Shown here: positions 26,191 through 36,134 of the stretch, piece by piece
Position numbering within the stretch: the first letter of the stretch is position 1
How the letters are laid out: each line of letters starts with the position of its first letter
The notes under the pieces: generated by a model
What the model was told of the DNA's origin: nothing
Seen by the model: only the letters and a program-made list of their open reading frames with translations
Databases searched by the model: none
Origin: Sulfolobus islandicus Y.N.15.51
Lineage (GTDB): Archaea; Thermoproteota; Thermoprotei_A; Sulfolobales; Sulfolobaceae
NCBI RefSeq assembly: GCF_000022485.1
Contig: NC_012623.1
Location: 1,452,501 to 1,516,500 of the forward strand
Direction of reading: 5' to 3'
DNA length: 64,000 nucleotides
Made by a program: the position numbers and the translations under genes

Positions 26191-26620
26191 AGTTATGGTA
26201 GTCGCAGAGGTTAGACCTTCAGAGGACGTAAATAAGGTTCTTTCAGCAATTTCAAACTTCTTTGATTTTGAGAAAACTAATACAAGGAAGGAAGGAATTA
26301 TTGATATTTTAGTTTTAGAAGCTAGAACACTTAAAAGCTTACTAAAATTTCATAGAGTGTTAAGGAATGAACGAATTTTGGATTCTGCTAGGAAATACTT
26401 GATGAAGGGAATAGAGGGTAACACAATAGCTTTTATGATACATAAACAAGCTGCAGCAGTTGGGGTTCTAAGTTTTGTTGATAGTGATAAGGAATCTCCA
26501 TTAGGCGCAATTAAATTTTATATAGAATATCAAAATCCAAAAGAAGTAGTCGACTGGTTAGCTCCAAGGACGGCTCATGGTGTACCTCTTTGGGATAATC
26601 CTATTCCACCAGATGTTTGA
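26183..26620 (+). CDS. UPF0201 family protein (ribosomal L5-like fold)
   Basis: The 145-residue protein begins [19 protein letters not shown] and ends in a conserved stretch [20 protein letters not shown]. It belongs to the archaeal UPF0201/DUF54 family, related in fold to L5-type RNA-binding proteins. Function is unproven; RNA binding is a reasonable guess. It is coupled to the kinase-like gene by overlap and ends directly against the convergent RNase Z stop, with no spacer. Confidence 0.8.
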
Positions 26621-27496
26621 CTACTTAAGAGTTATGTAAGATAAGTCATCTGGTAAAATTGATTTAGGGAAAATTCTCCTAGCCACTTTTAAGTGTTCAG
26701 TTACATCCTCATATCTGGGACTTATGTGAGTTAAGGCCAATAGCTTCACCGAGGCTTCTAAAGCGACTTTAGCGGCATCTGCAACATTTGAATGACCATA
26801 CGTGAAAGCTGAAGGCTCATTTAAGAATGTTGAATCGTGAATTAAGAGATCAACACCTTTAACGGACTCTATTACTGATTGGCAAGGTATAGTATCACCA
26901 GTATAGGCTACTTTTAATCCCCTCTTTATCACTAAATAATCCTCTGGCTTTAAGAACTTTCCATTATATTCCACTGTTTTTCCTTCTTTTAGTTTTCTCA
27001 TTACCCTCCAGTCCTTTATTTTTTCCTTTTCTAGTTTTTCTTCGTCTATTTTCACTCTATCCCTTTCTGAAATTAAATACCCTTGAGACTCTACGGTATG
27101 GCATGTTTTAAATGTAGCTATTGTAATATTCTGATCATTGTAATTATCTATAAATTCAATTTTGAATGAAGGATTAAATTTAGAGTATTCAAAGGACGTG
27201 TAGAGGAAATCCTTAAGGTCTCTCGGGCCGAGAATATATAGTGTCTCCTTTCTATCTAGGAGACCCATGCTTGCAATTACTCCTAGTAATCCAAATACAT
27301 GATCTCCATGCATGTGGGTTATTCCTATAATTTTTATTGAATTTATTCCTAATTTATTATTCATCAATGTATATTGTGTTCCTTCTCCACAATCCAATAA
27401 AATGTTTAAGCCTTCTCTTCTTACCAAGAATGCTGGTAATTTCCTCTTTTTAGAAGGGGAACCTGCACCTGTCCCTAAAAAGAATATTTGAATCAC
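26621..27496 (-). CDS. rnz: Ribonuclease Z (tRNA 3' endonuclease)
   Basis: This zinc-dependent beta-lactamase-fold endonuclease trims tRNA 3' trailers. The metal motif THMHGDHVFGLLG is at residue 60 onward; GDT near 196, HDSTF near 210 and the final histidine in THISPRY complete the metal site. The length of 291 residues is that of the short-form enzyme. The next upstream gene's stop overlaps its ATG by four bases, so it is translated in the Trm11-PRPP synthetase operon. It ends against a convergent gene. Confidence 0.95.
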   Translation of the reverse strand: MIQIFFLGTGAGSPSKKRKLPAFLVRREGLNILLDCGEGTQYTLMNNKLGINSIKIIGITHMHGDHVFGLLGVIASMGLLDRKETLYILGPRDLKDFLYTSFEYSKFNPSFKIEFIDNYNDQNITIATFKTCHTVESQGYLISERDRVKIDEEKLEKEKIKDWRVMRKLKEGKTVEYNGKFLKPEDYLVIKRGLKVAYTGDTIPCQSVIESVKGVDLLIHDSTFLNEPSAFTYGHSNVADAAKVALEASVKLLALTHISPRYEDVTEHLKVARRIFPKSILPDDLSYITLK

Positions 27497-28431
27497 TTTT
27501 TCTGCACCACGTAAATTGCCCTTGTTAAACTCTTATGTGAATATAAGTAATGTAATCCTTTTATAATAAAACTATTTTCCTTTAATTTGTCTATAAAATT
27601 GAATCTTGAGTCTGTTGCGAAGGCTAGAAATCCGCCTTTTGTTAATGTTTCGGACGCTGAGGAAAAGAATTCCTCATAGAGTTGCATTAACTCTGCACCT
27701 TTATTTTTAGTTGATCTACCATATGGGGGATCTGTTGCTATTGAAGTTATATGGTGAAATGGTAAATTGGTTGCGGAGGAAAATAATAAATTACAATCAT
27801 AATGGAAATAATTTAGGTTTGTCTTAGTTTTTTGTAGCATTGTTTTATCTAAGTCACTTCCAATACAGTCGTAGTTTAGCCATCTAGCTTCAATCAATAT
27901 TGACCCAGTACCGACGAAAGGGTCTAGTACTTCCTTTTTAGGTCTACAGAGGTTTACAAGTAATCTTGAAGTCTCGGGACTCATTGTACCCGATTGAGAA
28001 AACGGTTTCTTCTCATGTTCAAGGAGACTTTTAGAGTCAATTTGCCCCTTTATTTTTCCCAATATAATCACCCCGTCAGTTAATATTATGTCAATTTTCT
28101 CACATTCTTTCGACACTTTTACTCCTCGTTTTATCTCGTGATTTATTGCGTTTAAATTATTCTTTTGAGAGCCCATTATCACGTCTTCCTTTATCCAGAA
28201 ACATCCTCCTCTTAATATCTCATTAATTTTTTTCGGATCGTCTGAGATGTATATAAGTTCGCCACTTCTTTTTATTCTGGCTGACCTTTTAGCTATATCT
28301 CCCTTATTTCCTTCAAATATTGCTACTCCAGTGAAGTAGTTAATCTCAGCATTATCGTCATTAAGCATAGCTTTCAATTCAGCTAATGACAAAAAATAAT
28401 TGTTCCCTTTTAATACAGCGTAGGTTTTCAT
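27493..28431 (-). CDS. tRNA guanine-N2 methyltransferase (Trm11/TrmG10 type)
   Basis: The N-terminal part resembles the THUMP-related RNA-binding domain and the C-terminal part is a Rossmann methyltransferase. Motifs are LDPFVGTGSILIEA near residue 165 (SAM binding) and TDPPYGRST near 235 (the DPPY catalytic motif of N2-guanine methylases). In archaea this family methylates G10 of tRNA. The start ATG at 28431 overlaps the PRPP synthetase stop. The surroundings are rich in tRNA processing genes. Confidence 0.88.
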   Translation of the reverse strand: MKTYAVLKGNNYFLSLAELKAMLNDDNAEINYFTGVAIFEGNKGDIAKRSARIKRSGELIYISDDPKKINEILRGGCFWIKEDVIMGSQKNNLNAINHEIKRGVKVSKECEKIDIILTDGVIILGKIKGQIDSKSLLEHEKKPFSQSGTMSPETSRLLVNLCRPKKEVLDPFVGTGSILIEARWLNYDCIGSDLDKTMLQKTKTNLNYFHYDCNLLFSSATNLPFHHITSIATDPPYGRSTKNKGAELMQLYEEFFSSASETLTKGGFLAFATDSRFNFIDKLKENSFIIKGLHYLYSHKSLTRAIYVVQKK

Positions 28432-29303
28432 AAGCTTAGTGCTATTGATTGTGAAACGTCTATGGTTATTATATCTTTGTCCTTTATATTAATGGTGTTG
28501 GTTCCTATCAACGTCTTCACCCCCGCCTCTCTTAGCCTCTCTTTTGCATCTCCCACTAGTAATAGGTGGACTGCTACAGCTGTAACGCTTCTAGCACCTA
28601 AGGAATAGGCTAAACGTGTAGCTTGTACTATGGTACCACCAGTACTAATTATATCATCTATGAGAACCACATCTTTCCCTTTTAGGTTTATGTTTGGTGC
28701 CTCTTTTATTCTAACTTCGCCCGTTGTCCTATCCCTTTCCTTTTCGATATAAGAGTATGGAACACTAATTTCTTCGGCGATTTTTCTGGCTCTATCTAAT
28801 GCTCCTCTATCTGGTGCCAATATGAATGGGTCTTCAACGATTTCCTTTATTTTTCTCGAAATTTGGTGATAAGGATGGACTATTTTAAGTTCTCCTTTAA
28901 AGTATGACAGTTCTTCTGGTTTATGTGGCTCTACTACCAATAAACCGTTAACTCCTATTTCACCGAGTATATGTAATATCGTCTTTATACTAACTGCTTC
29001 TCCATCTTTGAATCTTCTATCTTGTCTACTATACGCTAAGTATGGGACTACGGCAGTTAGCTTTTTAGCTCCTAGATCTCTGATGGTTTCTGCAATTAGG
29101 AATAATTCTATTAGATGTTTATCCTGGGGATAGTCTGTTGTTTGTACCAATAATACTTCTTCATTTCTAATTGAAGAGGGTACTCTTATGTAGGATTCCC
29201 CATCTGGGAATATCTTACTTTCCACTTTTACTAAAGGTATGGATAATATTTTTGATAAACTTTCATCTATTCCATTTGTGGCTGTTCCACCTATTATTAT
29301 CAT
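28428..29303 (-). CDS. prs: Ribose-phosphate pyrophosphokinase
   Basis: It makes PRPP from ribose-5-phosphate and ATP for nucleotide, histidine and tryptophan synthesis. Motifs: FPDGESYIRV near 33, SRQDRRF near 88, the PRPP loop VLIDDIISTGGT near 213 (DDIISTGGT is the phosphoribosyl signature). At 291 residues it is the short archaeal form. It appears leaderless, with the TATA-like ttaaaaac on the minus strand centred about 27 bases before its ATG. This AT element also fits the divergent GPN gene. Confidence 0.95.
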   Translation of the reverse strand: MIIIGGTATNGIDESLSKILSIPLVKVESKIFPDGESYIRVPSSIRNEEVLLVQTTDYPQDKHLIELFLIAETIRDLGAKKLTAVVPYLAYSRQDRRFKDGEAVSIKTILHILGEIGVNGLLVVEPHKPEELSYFKGELKIVHPYHQISRKIKEIVEDPFILAPDRGALDRARKIAEEISVPYSYIEKERDRTTGEVRIKEAPNINLKGKDVVLIDDIISTGGTIVQATRLAYSLGARSVTAVAVHLLLVGDAKERLREAGVKTLIGTNTINIKDKDIITIDVSQSIALSL

Positions 29304-29357
29304 TATTATTATCTTTAAGGGGAAGTTTTTAAGATTAAAAGCTGAGTGAAAAGAGAT

Positions 29358-30125
29358 ATGTACTATGTTTTTATACTTGGAACTGCAGGATCGGGGAAGA
29401 CGACTCTGACAAAAAATTTACAAGATTATTTACTTGATCAAGAGATGGATACTGCAATAATAAACTTGGATCCAGCAGTCGAACAGTTACCATATACTCC
29501 CGACTTCGATGTTAGGGATTACGTTGATGCGTATGAGGTAATGCAAAACTATCATTTAGGGCCTAATTCTAGTTTAATAGCATCTATTGATTTAATTTTA
29601 ACTAGGGCAGCAGAGATTAAGTCAGAAATCGACCAAATTGAGGCTAATTACGTATTAGTTGATACTCCGGGACAAATAGAGTTATTCGCGTATAGGGAGA
29701 CTGGTAAGTTAATTTCTCAGTTAATTAGGGGAAGTAATAAGGCATTAGGGCTATTTCTTCTAGATTCTTTTCTTGCTAAGGAAGCTAGAAGCTTTGTATC
29801 CTTACTCCTACTTTCAAGTTCCATAAAATTTAGGCTTGACTTACCCATTATAAACGTTCTTAATAAGGTAGATCTTCTTACAAAAAAGGAGTTAGAACAG
29901 ATATTAGCATGGGGGGAAAATACTGAGAATTTGATTGATGAGTTAGGTAGGGTGGACGAATATTCCCTTGAGTTAGTTAATTTATTGATAGAAAGCTTGT
30001 CTTCTAACTTAATTCCCGTATCATCAGAAGAGGGTAAGGGTTTTGACGAACTATATGCCGAAATTCAAAGGGTAATAGCTGGTGGGGAGGATTATTTGAC
30101 AGAAGAGCCCAATCCAAAGTTATAA
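29358..30125 (+). CDS. GPN-loop GTPase
   Basis: A small P-loop GTPase: Walker A GTAGSGKTT near residue 8, the defining GPN triplet in YHLGPNSS near 70, DTPGQIE (G3) near 100, and NKVDLL (G4) near 170. Eukaryotic relatives help assemble RNA polymerase; the archaeal role is unknown. I chose ATG 29358 over the GTG at 29346, since it lies about 28 bases after the shared TATA-like element. It leads directly into the replication cluster, 34 bases before PCNA2. Confidence 0.9.
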   Translation: MYYVFILGTAGSGKTTLTKNLQDYLLDQEMDTAIINLDPAVEQLPYTPDFDVRDYVDAYEVMQNYHLGPNSSLIASIDLILTRAAEIKSEIDQIEANYVLVDTPGQIELFAYRETGKLISQLIRGSNKALGLFLLDSFLAKEARSFVSLLLLSSSIKFRLDLPIINVLNKVDLLTKKELEQILAWGENTENLIDELGRVDEYSLELVNLLIESLSSNLIPVSSEEGKGFDELYAEIQRVIAGGEDYLTEEPNPKL

Positions 30126-30159
30126 GCTTTATTAGTCCTATAGAGTAATTAAATAACTG

Positions 30160-30897
30160 ATGAAAGCTAAGGTAATTGATGCTGTTTCATTCTCTTATAT
30201 TTTGAGGACTGTGGGAGATTTTCTGAGTGAAGCTAACTTTATTGTAACTAAAGAGGGTATGCGAGTCAGTGGGATTGACCCTTCAAGAGTAGTTTTTCTA
30301 GACGTATTTTTACCGTCAAGTTACTTTGAGGGATTTGAAGTTAATCAAGATAAGGAAATAATAGGTTTTAAGTTAGAAGACGTAAATGATGTGCTAAAAC
30401 GCGTGTTAAAGGACGATACATTAATACTCTCTTCGAACGAATCCAGGTTAACACTTACTTTTGATGGAGAATTCATTAGATCTTTTGAACTTCCATTAAT
30501 TCAAGTTGAAACTACACAGCCACCTTCAGTTAATTTAGAGTTTCCATTTAAGGCACAACTACTTACTGTAACTTTTGCGGACATAATTGATGAATTATCT
30601 GATTTAGGTGAAGTTTTGAATATATATTCCAGGGAGAATAAACTTTATTTTGAAGTTTTTGGGGACCTCGCCACCTCAAGAGTAGAGTTGTCAACGGATA
30701 GTGGGACGTTATTAGAAGCTTCGGGTGCAGATGTCAATAGTAGTTATGGAATGGAATACGTTGTGAAGACCACTAAAATGAGAAGAGCTTCCGATTCAAT
30801 GGAATTATATTTCGGTTCTCAAATACCTTTGAAACTTAGATTTAAATTACCGCAAGAAGGATATGGGGACTTTTACATTGCACCAAGGGCAGAGTAA
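30160..30897 (+). CDS. DNA sliding clamp subunit PCNA2
   Basis: One subunit of the heterotrimeric PCNA ring of Sulfolobus, which tethers polymerase, ligase and FEN1 to DNA. The 245-residue sequence (start [20 protein letters not shown], end [10 protein letters not shown]) is nearly the same as S. solfataricus PCNA2 as I recall it. It has the two-domain clamp layout and interdomain linker LPLIQVE near residue 110. Its position before PriS matches S. solfataricus. The primase gene overlaps its 3' end by 35 bases. Confidence 0.93.
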   Translation: MKAKVIDAVSFSYILRTVGDFLSEANFIVTKEGMRVSGIDPSRVVFLDVFLPSSYFEGFEVNQDKEIIGFKLEDVNDVLKRVLKDDTLILSSNESRLTLTFDGEFIRSFELPLIQVETTQPPSVNLEFPFKAQLLTVTFADIIDELSDLGEVLNIYSRENKLYFEVFGDLATSRVELSTDSGTLLEASGADVNSSYGMEYVVKTTKMRRASDSMELYFGSQIPLKLRFKLPQEGYGDFYIAPRAE

Positions 30898-31855
30898 TTT
30901 AATTAAGAGTTTTTTTAGGAACTATTATTTAAACGCGGAATTGGGATTGCCAAATGACATGGAATTAAGGGAGTTTGCCCTCCAACCTTTTGGCTCAGAC
31001 ACGTACATAAGGCATCTCTCCTTCTCTTCCAGTGAGGAATTAAGGGACTACCTAGTTAACAGAAATTTGCCACTTCATCTATTTTACTCCTCTGCAAGAT
31101 ATCAATTACCAAGTGCTAGAGACATGGAAGAGAAGGCTTGGATGGGGTCAGATTTGTTGTTTGATATAGATGCCGATCACATATGTAAACTAAGATCGAT
31201 TAGGTTTTGCCCCGTTTGTGGTAATGCCATTACTTCTGAGAAATGTGAGAGAGATAACGTGGAGACTTTAGAGTATGTTGAGATGACAAGTGAGTGTATA
31301 AAAAGGGGTTTAGAAGAGGCTAGAAATTTGGTTGAGATTCTTGAGGATGATTTCGGATTAAAACCTAAGGTTTACTTTTCTGGAAATAGAGGTTTTCACG
31401 TGCAAGTTGACTGCTATGGCGATTGTGCACTTTTAGATTCTGATGAAAGAAAGGAAATTGCTGAATACGTTATGGGTGTAGGCGTTCCAAGCTATCCTGG
31501 TGGGAGTGAAAGCGCTCCAGGATGGGTGGGGAGAAAAAATCGCGGTATAAATGGGGTTACTATCGATGGGCAAGTTACCATTGACGTTAAGAGGCTAATT
31601 AGGATCCCAAATTCATTACATGGAAAATCCGGATTGATTGTAAAAGAGGTAACTAATTTAGATGATTTTGAGTTTAACGAGGCTTTGTCTCCCTTTACGG
31701 GCTATACAATATTTTTGCCCTATATTAGTATAGAAACTGAAGTTTTAAGCAGGAATATTAAGTTAAATAGGGGAGTACCAATTAAGATTGAATCTAGTAT
31801 TGGGATTTACCTACATTTGAAGAATTTGGGGGAGGTAAAAGCTTATGTTAGATGA
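30863..31855 (+). CDS. priS: DNA primase catalytic subunit PriS
   Basis: The small catalytic subunit of archaeo-eukaryotic primase. The catalytic carboxylates lie in LLFDIDADH near residue 100, the zinc-binding motif is [14 protein letters not shown] near 115, and [13 protein letters not shown] near 170 is the conserved SGxRGxH nucleotide-binding motif. The length of 330 residues matches Sulfolobus PriS. It overlaps both PCNA2 and the GINS gene, a tight replication operon. Confidence 0.95.
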   Translation: MGTFTLHQGQSNLIKSFFRNYYLNAELGLPNDMELREFALQPFGSDTYIRHLSFSSSEELRDYLVNRNLPLHLFYSSARYQLPSARDMEEKAWMGSDLLFDIDADHICKLRSIRFCPVCGNAITSEKCERDNVETLEYVEMTSECIKRGLEEARNLVEILEDDFGLKPKVYFSGNRGFHVQVDCYGDCALLDSDERKEIAEYVMGVGVPSYPGGSESAPGWVGRKNRGINGVTIDGQVTIDVKRLIRIPNSLHGKSGLIVKEVTNLDDFEFNEALSPFTGYTIFLPYISIETEVLSRNIKLNRGVPIKIESSIGIYLHLKNLGEVKAYVR

Positions 31856-32300
31856 ATTGGTCAGAAAGGAGTTATCAGAGGAAGAAATTACTGAAATTAA
31901 GCTAGAGGAGATAATCAAATACATGACTCTTATTAAAAAGTCTAAAACTTTCGCTAGTGCCGAAATCAGAAAGGGGGAATTGAAACTTCTTTCAGAACTG
32001 GCTGAATCGTTATTTGAGCTTAGATTGTCGAAGATCCTAGAGGGAAAGGTTAGCAAGGGATTTGATGAATTTATTTTTAATATTTTTAAGTCATTAAAGC
32101 AATTTTATGTTGAGTTGTTAATTGGCAGATATATAATTTATAATGACAAGATCTATTGCATAGTGCAGAAACCACTAATTTATAATAACCATAAGGTTGA
32201 TGAAGGAGATGTTTTAGTTTTACCTATGAGAGAAGCCGTACCATTAATAATAGCAAGTTATTTAACTCCCTATAAAATAGATATTGAAGAACAGTTATGA
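31845..32300 (+). CDS. GINS complex subunit Gins23
   Basis: This helical protein is part of the CMG-like replicative helicase with MCM and Cdc45/GAN. The 151 residues are mostly alpha-helical and acidic at the N-terminus, with a small beta domain at the end ([15 protein letters not shown]). I assign Gins23 mainly by its position directly after priS, which is the known S. solfataricus order, plus size and character. It overlaps priS by 11 bases and the L44e gene by 4. Confidence 0.85.
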   Translation: MLDELVRKELSEEEITEIKLEEIIKYMTLIKKSKTFASAEIRKGELKLLSELAESLFELRLSKILEGKVSKGFDEFIFNIFKSLKQFYVELLIGRYIIYNDKIYCIVQKPLIYNNHKVDEGDVLVLPMREAVPLIIASYLTPYKIDIEEQL

Positions 32301-32584
32301 AAGTCCCTAAGGTCATTAGTACATATTGTCCAAAGTGTAAGACTCATACAGATCATTCTGTGTCACTATATAAGAGCGGTAAGAGAAGGAATCTAGCAGA
32401 AGGACAGAGAAGATATGAGAGAAAGAATATTGGATATGGAAGTAAAAGAAAACCAGAACAGAAGAGATTTGCAAAAGTTACAAAGAAACAAACATTAGTA
32501 TTGAAGTGTTCTAAGTGTGGTTATACTATAGTAAAAGAGGGAATTAGAGTAAAGAAGTTAGAATTAGTAGAGGTGGCTAAGTAA
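32297..32584 (+). CDS. rpl44e: 50S ribosomal protein L44e
   Basis: A 95-residue basic protein with a zinc ribbon from YCPKCKTH near residue 9 and LKCSKCGYT near 74, the eL42/L44e pattern, plus a basic middle with [19 protein letters not shown]. It sits near the ribosomal E site. ATG overlaps the GINS stop and its stop overlaps the S27e start by one base, so translation is coupled. Confidence 0.95.
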   Translation: MKVPKVISTYCPKCKTHTDHSVSLYKSGKRRNLAEGQRRYERKNIGYGSKRKPEQKRFAKVTKKQTLVLKCSKCGYTIVKEGIRVKKLELVEVAK

Positions 32585-32781
32585 TGAAGAAATTAAGAAT
32601 CCTAATACCAGAACCAAAAAGCAGATTCCTTCGAATAAAGTGTCCAAATTGTGGTAACGAGCAAACAATATTTAGTCACTCTACATTTCCAGTTAGATGT
32701 TTAAGTTGTGGGACTGAGTTGGTCTACTCTGTTGGTGGTAAAGCAAAAATAGTTGGAGAAGTAGTTAGAATAATGGGTTAA
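32584..32781 (+). CDS. rps27e: 30S ribosomal protein S27e
   Basis: A 65-residue small-subunit protein with the S27e zinc finger: IKCPNCGNEQTIFSHS near residue 18 and VRCLSCGTELV near 38, so four cysteines in C-x2-C plus C-x2-C. Length and pattern are standard. It is followed after two bases by aIF2-alpha, the usual archaeal order L44e, S27e, aIF2-alpha, Nop10. Confidence 0.96.
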   Translation: MKKLRILIPEPKSRFLRIKCPNCGNEQTIFSHSTFPVRCLSCGTELVYSVGGKAKIVGEVVRIMG

Positions 32782-32783
32782 AG

Positions 32784-33584
32784 ATGATTTACAGTAGAAG
32801 CAGACTCCCCTCAGAAGGGGAAATTTTAATCGCAACTGTAAAACAAGTTTTTGATTATGGTAGTTACGTTACCTTAGATGAATATGGTGGTTTACAAGCC
32901 TTTTTACCTTGGAGTGAAGTAAGTAGTAAGTGGGTTAAGAACATAAGAGATGTTTTAAAGGAAAATAGGAAAGTTGTAGTAAAGGTAATTAGGGTTGATA
33001 GGAGAAAAGGTACTGTAGATGTATCATTAAAGAAGGTTACTGATGACGAGAGAAGAAAGAAGAATCTGCAATGGAAGAAAATTCAAAGATTAGATAAAAT
33101 TTTGGAACTGGTATCTCAACAACTAAAATTAAGTGAGAAAGATGCGTGGGAGCAAGTAGCGTGGAAATTAGAGGCTAAGTATGGTGACCCTATTTCAGCA
33201 ATTGAGAGGGCCGTTAAAGAGGGAGAAAAAATACTAATTGATGCAGGAGTTCCGGAAATCTGGATTAAACCATTACTGGAAGAAGCAGCAAAGCATACAG
33301 AAGAAAAGAAAGTGAAAATGTCTGGACTTATAACAGTCAAGACTAGTGAGCCCTTAGGAGTTCAAAAAATTAAAGAGGTAATGTCTAAAGCCTTAGAAAA
33401 TATAGAACAAGACTACGAGAGTATATTAAATGTTAAGATATATACTATTGGTGCCCCTAGGTATAGAGTTGATGTAGTAGGAACTAATCCAAAAGACGCC
33501 TCAGAGGCACTAAACCAGATTATATCTAATTTAATTAAGATAGGAAAAGAGGAAAACGTAGATATAAGCGTGGTCAAGAAATGA
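32784..33584 (+). CDS. Translation initiation factor aIF2 subunit alpha
   Basis: The alpha subunit of the aIF2 complex that delivers initiator tRNA to the small subunit. An N-terminal S1 domain ([20 protein letters not shown]) covers residues 12-85, a helical domain follows and the C-terminal alpha-beta domain ends near 266. The position corresponding to the eukaryotic regulatory Ser51 lies in the loop after [14 protein letters not shown]. The stop overlaps the nop10 start. Confidence 0.95.
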
Positions 33585-33751
33585 AGTGGAAAATGAAGAA
33601 ATGTCCCAAAGATAACACCTATACTTTTAAAGATATTTGTCCTGTATGCGGCTCTAAGACTATGATTCCTCATCCATCTAGATTTTCTCCAGAAGATAAA
33701 TACGTAAAATATAGGATTGAATTAAAAAAAGGAGTAAAGCTTAACTGTTAA
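33581..33751 (+). CDS. nop10: Ribosome biogenesis protein Nop10
   Basis: A 56-residue H/ACA ribonucleoprotein component needed for guided pseudouridylation. The zinc knuckles are [11 protein letters not shown] and ICPVCGSKT, followed by the conserved [15 protein letters not shown] that binds Cbf5. ATG overlaps the aIF2-alpha stop (ATGA). The last 11 bases overlap the stop of the convergent aglB gene. Confidence 0.95.
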
Positions 33752-36035
33752 TTACTACTGTAGGTTTTAGTATAACACCGGGCTGTGTAAACTGGTATAC
33801 CATGACCATTATGTAAGTAGTGTATGGAACTCCTCCAGCACCTCCATTTCCTACCGGGAATAGTGCTATATATGCAGGTTGGAAATACATTAGTTGAACA
33901 CGTGGTAATGGAGATCCCGTTATAATATATCCAGAACTGCTAGGAATTATTTGTGTTGTGAATGGAGCTATTGGTTGTCCGTATCCTATTTGATACAGAC
34001 TCTCAATGAACATTTGGACTATAAGTGAGTTATATGCTTTAGGGGTCCATGCAAATGGTTCAGCTTGTGAAACTTGTGAAGCTAATGCTTGGGCAATAGT
34101 TGGATTAGTAGTTGCATAGGTATTAATTATTTGTGTTATTGTATTATTTAATTCGGTTAGGTTTATGTATTCTTCTAGAGGATATCCAGCTATTGTTGTC
34201 ATTGCTCCCATAGCCTTTCCAATATCTCCTAAACTTGTTGTATATCCAAAGAACGCATTAGGTAAACTAGGTGGGTATCCTACGTACCATTGGGCTTGAT
34301 TACCAGAATATACTAGCGTAACAGCATCATATGCCACTATATAAACTGGTATAGTATAGTTTGGACTACCATAAGGATACAGGTGGAAATATTTTTCTAG
34401 GACATTCGCTGCGAAAGTTTCATTGTTCAAGAACATTTCTGCCATTAGTTTAATTTGTGTACCATTAAGCGTATTATTTTCATCTATAACGCTCCTATTT
34501 GTCAGGACCTCCAGCCAATACCCATAATCCCACCAGGATAATACAAACGCGTGTTGTGGTGAATGGGTTCTTATCCAATTTGCTGCAGATACCCAAGAGT
34601 AGTTAGTTGTTAAGAAGCTTGTAGCAGCATTGGTTATTGCCGGAGGTTCATTGCTCGCTAGTGTTGCCAATCCAGCATCTGCTACTAAGGATATTCCTAC
34701 AATAGCTAAGAAAAAGCCTACTAAAATTTTGCTGCTGTTTCCATTTTTCACTCCCTTTAGTAGGTTATCTGCAATGTAATAAACTCCTAAACCTCCTAAG
34801 GCAGCTACCATATAGGCTGTATAGTTAAATAGGTAGGGCTGTTGTGATGTGCCAAATATGCTAGCAACTCCCAATACCAATAACCATAAACCTACTAGGT
34901 TTCCTTTTCTTATCAAGTAATACATCCCTATGACTGACAAAAATAGTGCTATTCCGAAATCTTGTATCATTGCAGTTATCGGCTGGGGAATATACTCTGC
35001 TACTGTCTTATCTATCGGTATTGTAACTTGATAAAACGGGTTTATTATAGCGTAATACCTTGATGGTATTGGCGCTGATGTAGGTCTTAGTATTGATAAC
35101 CCAGATAATCCTATGGTGAATATGAAAATTAGTACTGCAATTACTATTAGATTTCTTGAATCTACGATTTCTTTAGGTAGCGTTTTAGTTAGATATAAGT
35201 CTAAATAAAGAACTGCTGAAATTAAGAGTAATGATAGGCCGTGTGCTAACCCAGACATGAAACCTATATTATTTGGGGCTAATGAAGTTAGAAATGAAGT
35301 TACAACTACCATTATTGTGTACAAGTTTGCAGTAGTCTCATCATTTCTATTCAGTAAAATTAGTAAGAACGCTGCTACGAGCAAACTTAAGTCAATATAT
35401 GTATAACCTCCCCAAGAGATCTCGGCTAAAAATAACACAAAACCTGCGGGTACACCATACCAGATGTTCTTCTTCTTTAAGCCTTGATTAAAGAGGAAAA
35501 TTGCAAATAGGATAAACACTGCACCCCAGGATGTCTTAGGAAGACCACCTAACAAGTTCTTATATGTTAACGCAGGAGAAACTGCGATTATTGCAGCTGC
35601 CATATAACCAGCTAATCTGCTATTAGTTATGGACTCTATCGAAAGATATGATGCTACAACTCCTAGTCCAGCTAACAAAATATCAGAAAATATTGCCACC
35701 GTATATACTGCGTTTGCTCCGTAAGTTCCATAGAAGGGCAAAGAGGCTAATGCTACTAAGAAGGGCAAACCTATAGTATTCCCCAATTCAATGAAGTATC
35801 CCCATGGTAACCAACCTAATACGTCTGGAGGTACTGCGTACCAATTTCCATGAACTTGAGCTATCAATAATGCATTATAGAAAAGATACCAAGGATCGAA
35901 TTCGTTAACTGCTAAAGGCCAATTAGCACTTAGGCTTCTAATTAATATCGAAACTAATGAAAGACCTACTATTAGGGGTAAATCTATGAATGATGTCTTC
36001 CGTAAATCTCTTCTTAGTCCCTTAACTGACTGCAT
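33741..36035 (-). CDS. aglB: Oligosaccharyltransferase AglB (Stt3)
   Basis: The enzyme that transfers the dolichol-linked glycan to asparagine in secreted proteins. About 13 helices fill the first 480 residues, with the DxD-like catalytic loop in [11 protein letters not shown] near residue 43. The C-terminal ectodomain carries the WWDYG signature in [10 protein letters not shown] near 505. The length of 764 residues is normal for crenarchaea. It is essential in Sulfolobus as far as is known. The neighbouring genes encode a heavily sequon-rich surface protein. Confidence 0.95.
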
Positions 36036-36134
36036 GGCTGTAGTGTATTAAGTATTATACATTTATTAAACTTATTCCAAGCATACAGTTTTAGTTTACA
36101 GAGAATCATTTTAAAAATAAAGCTCTAACTTCAT

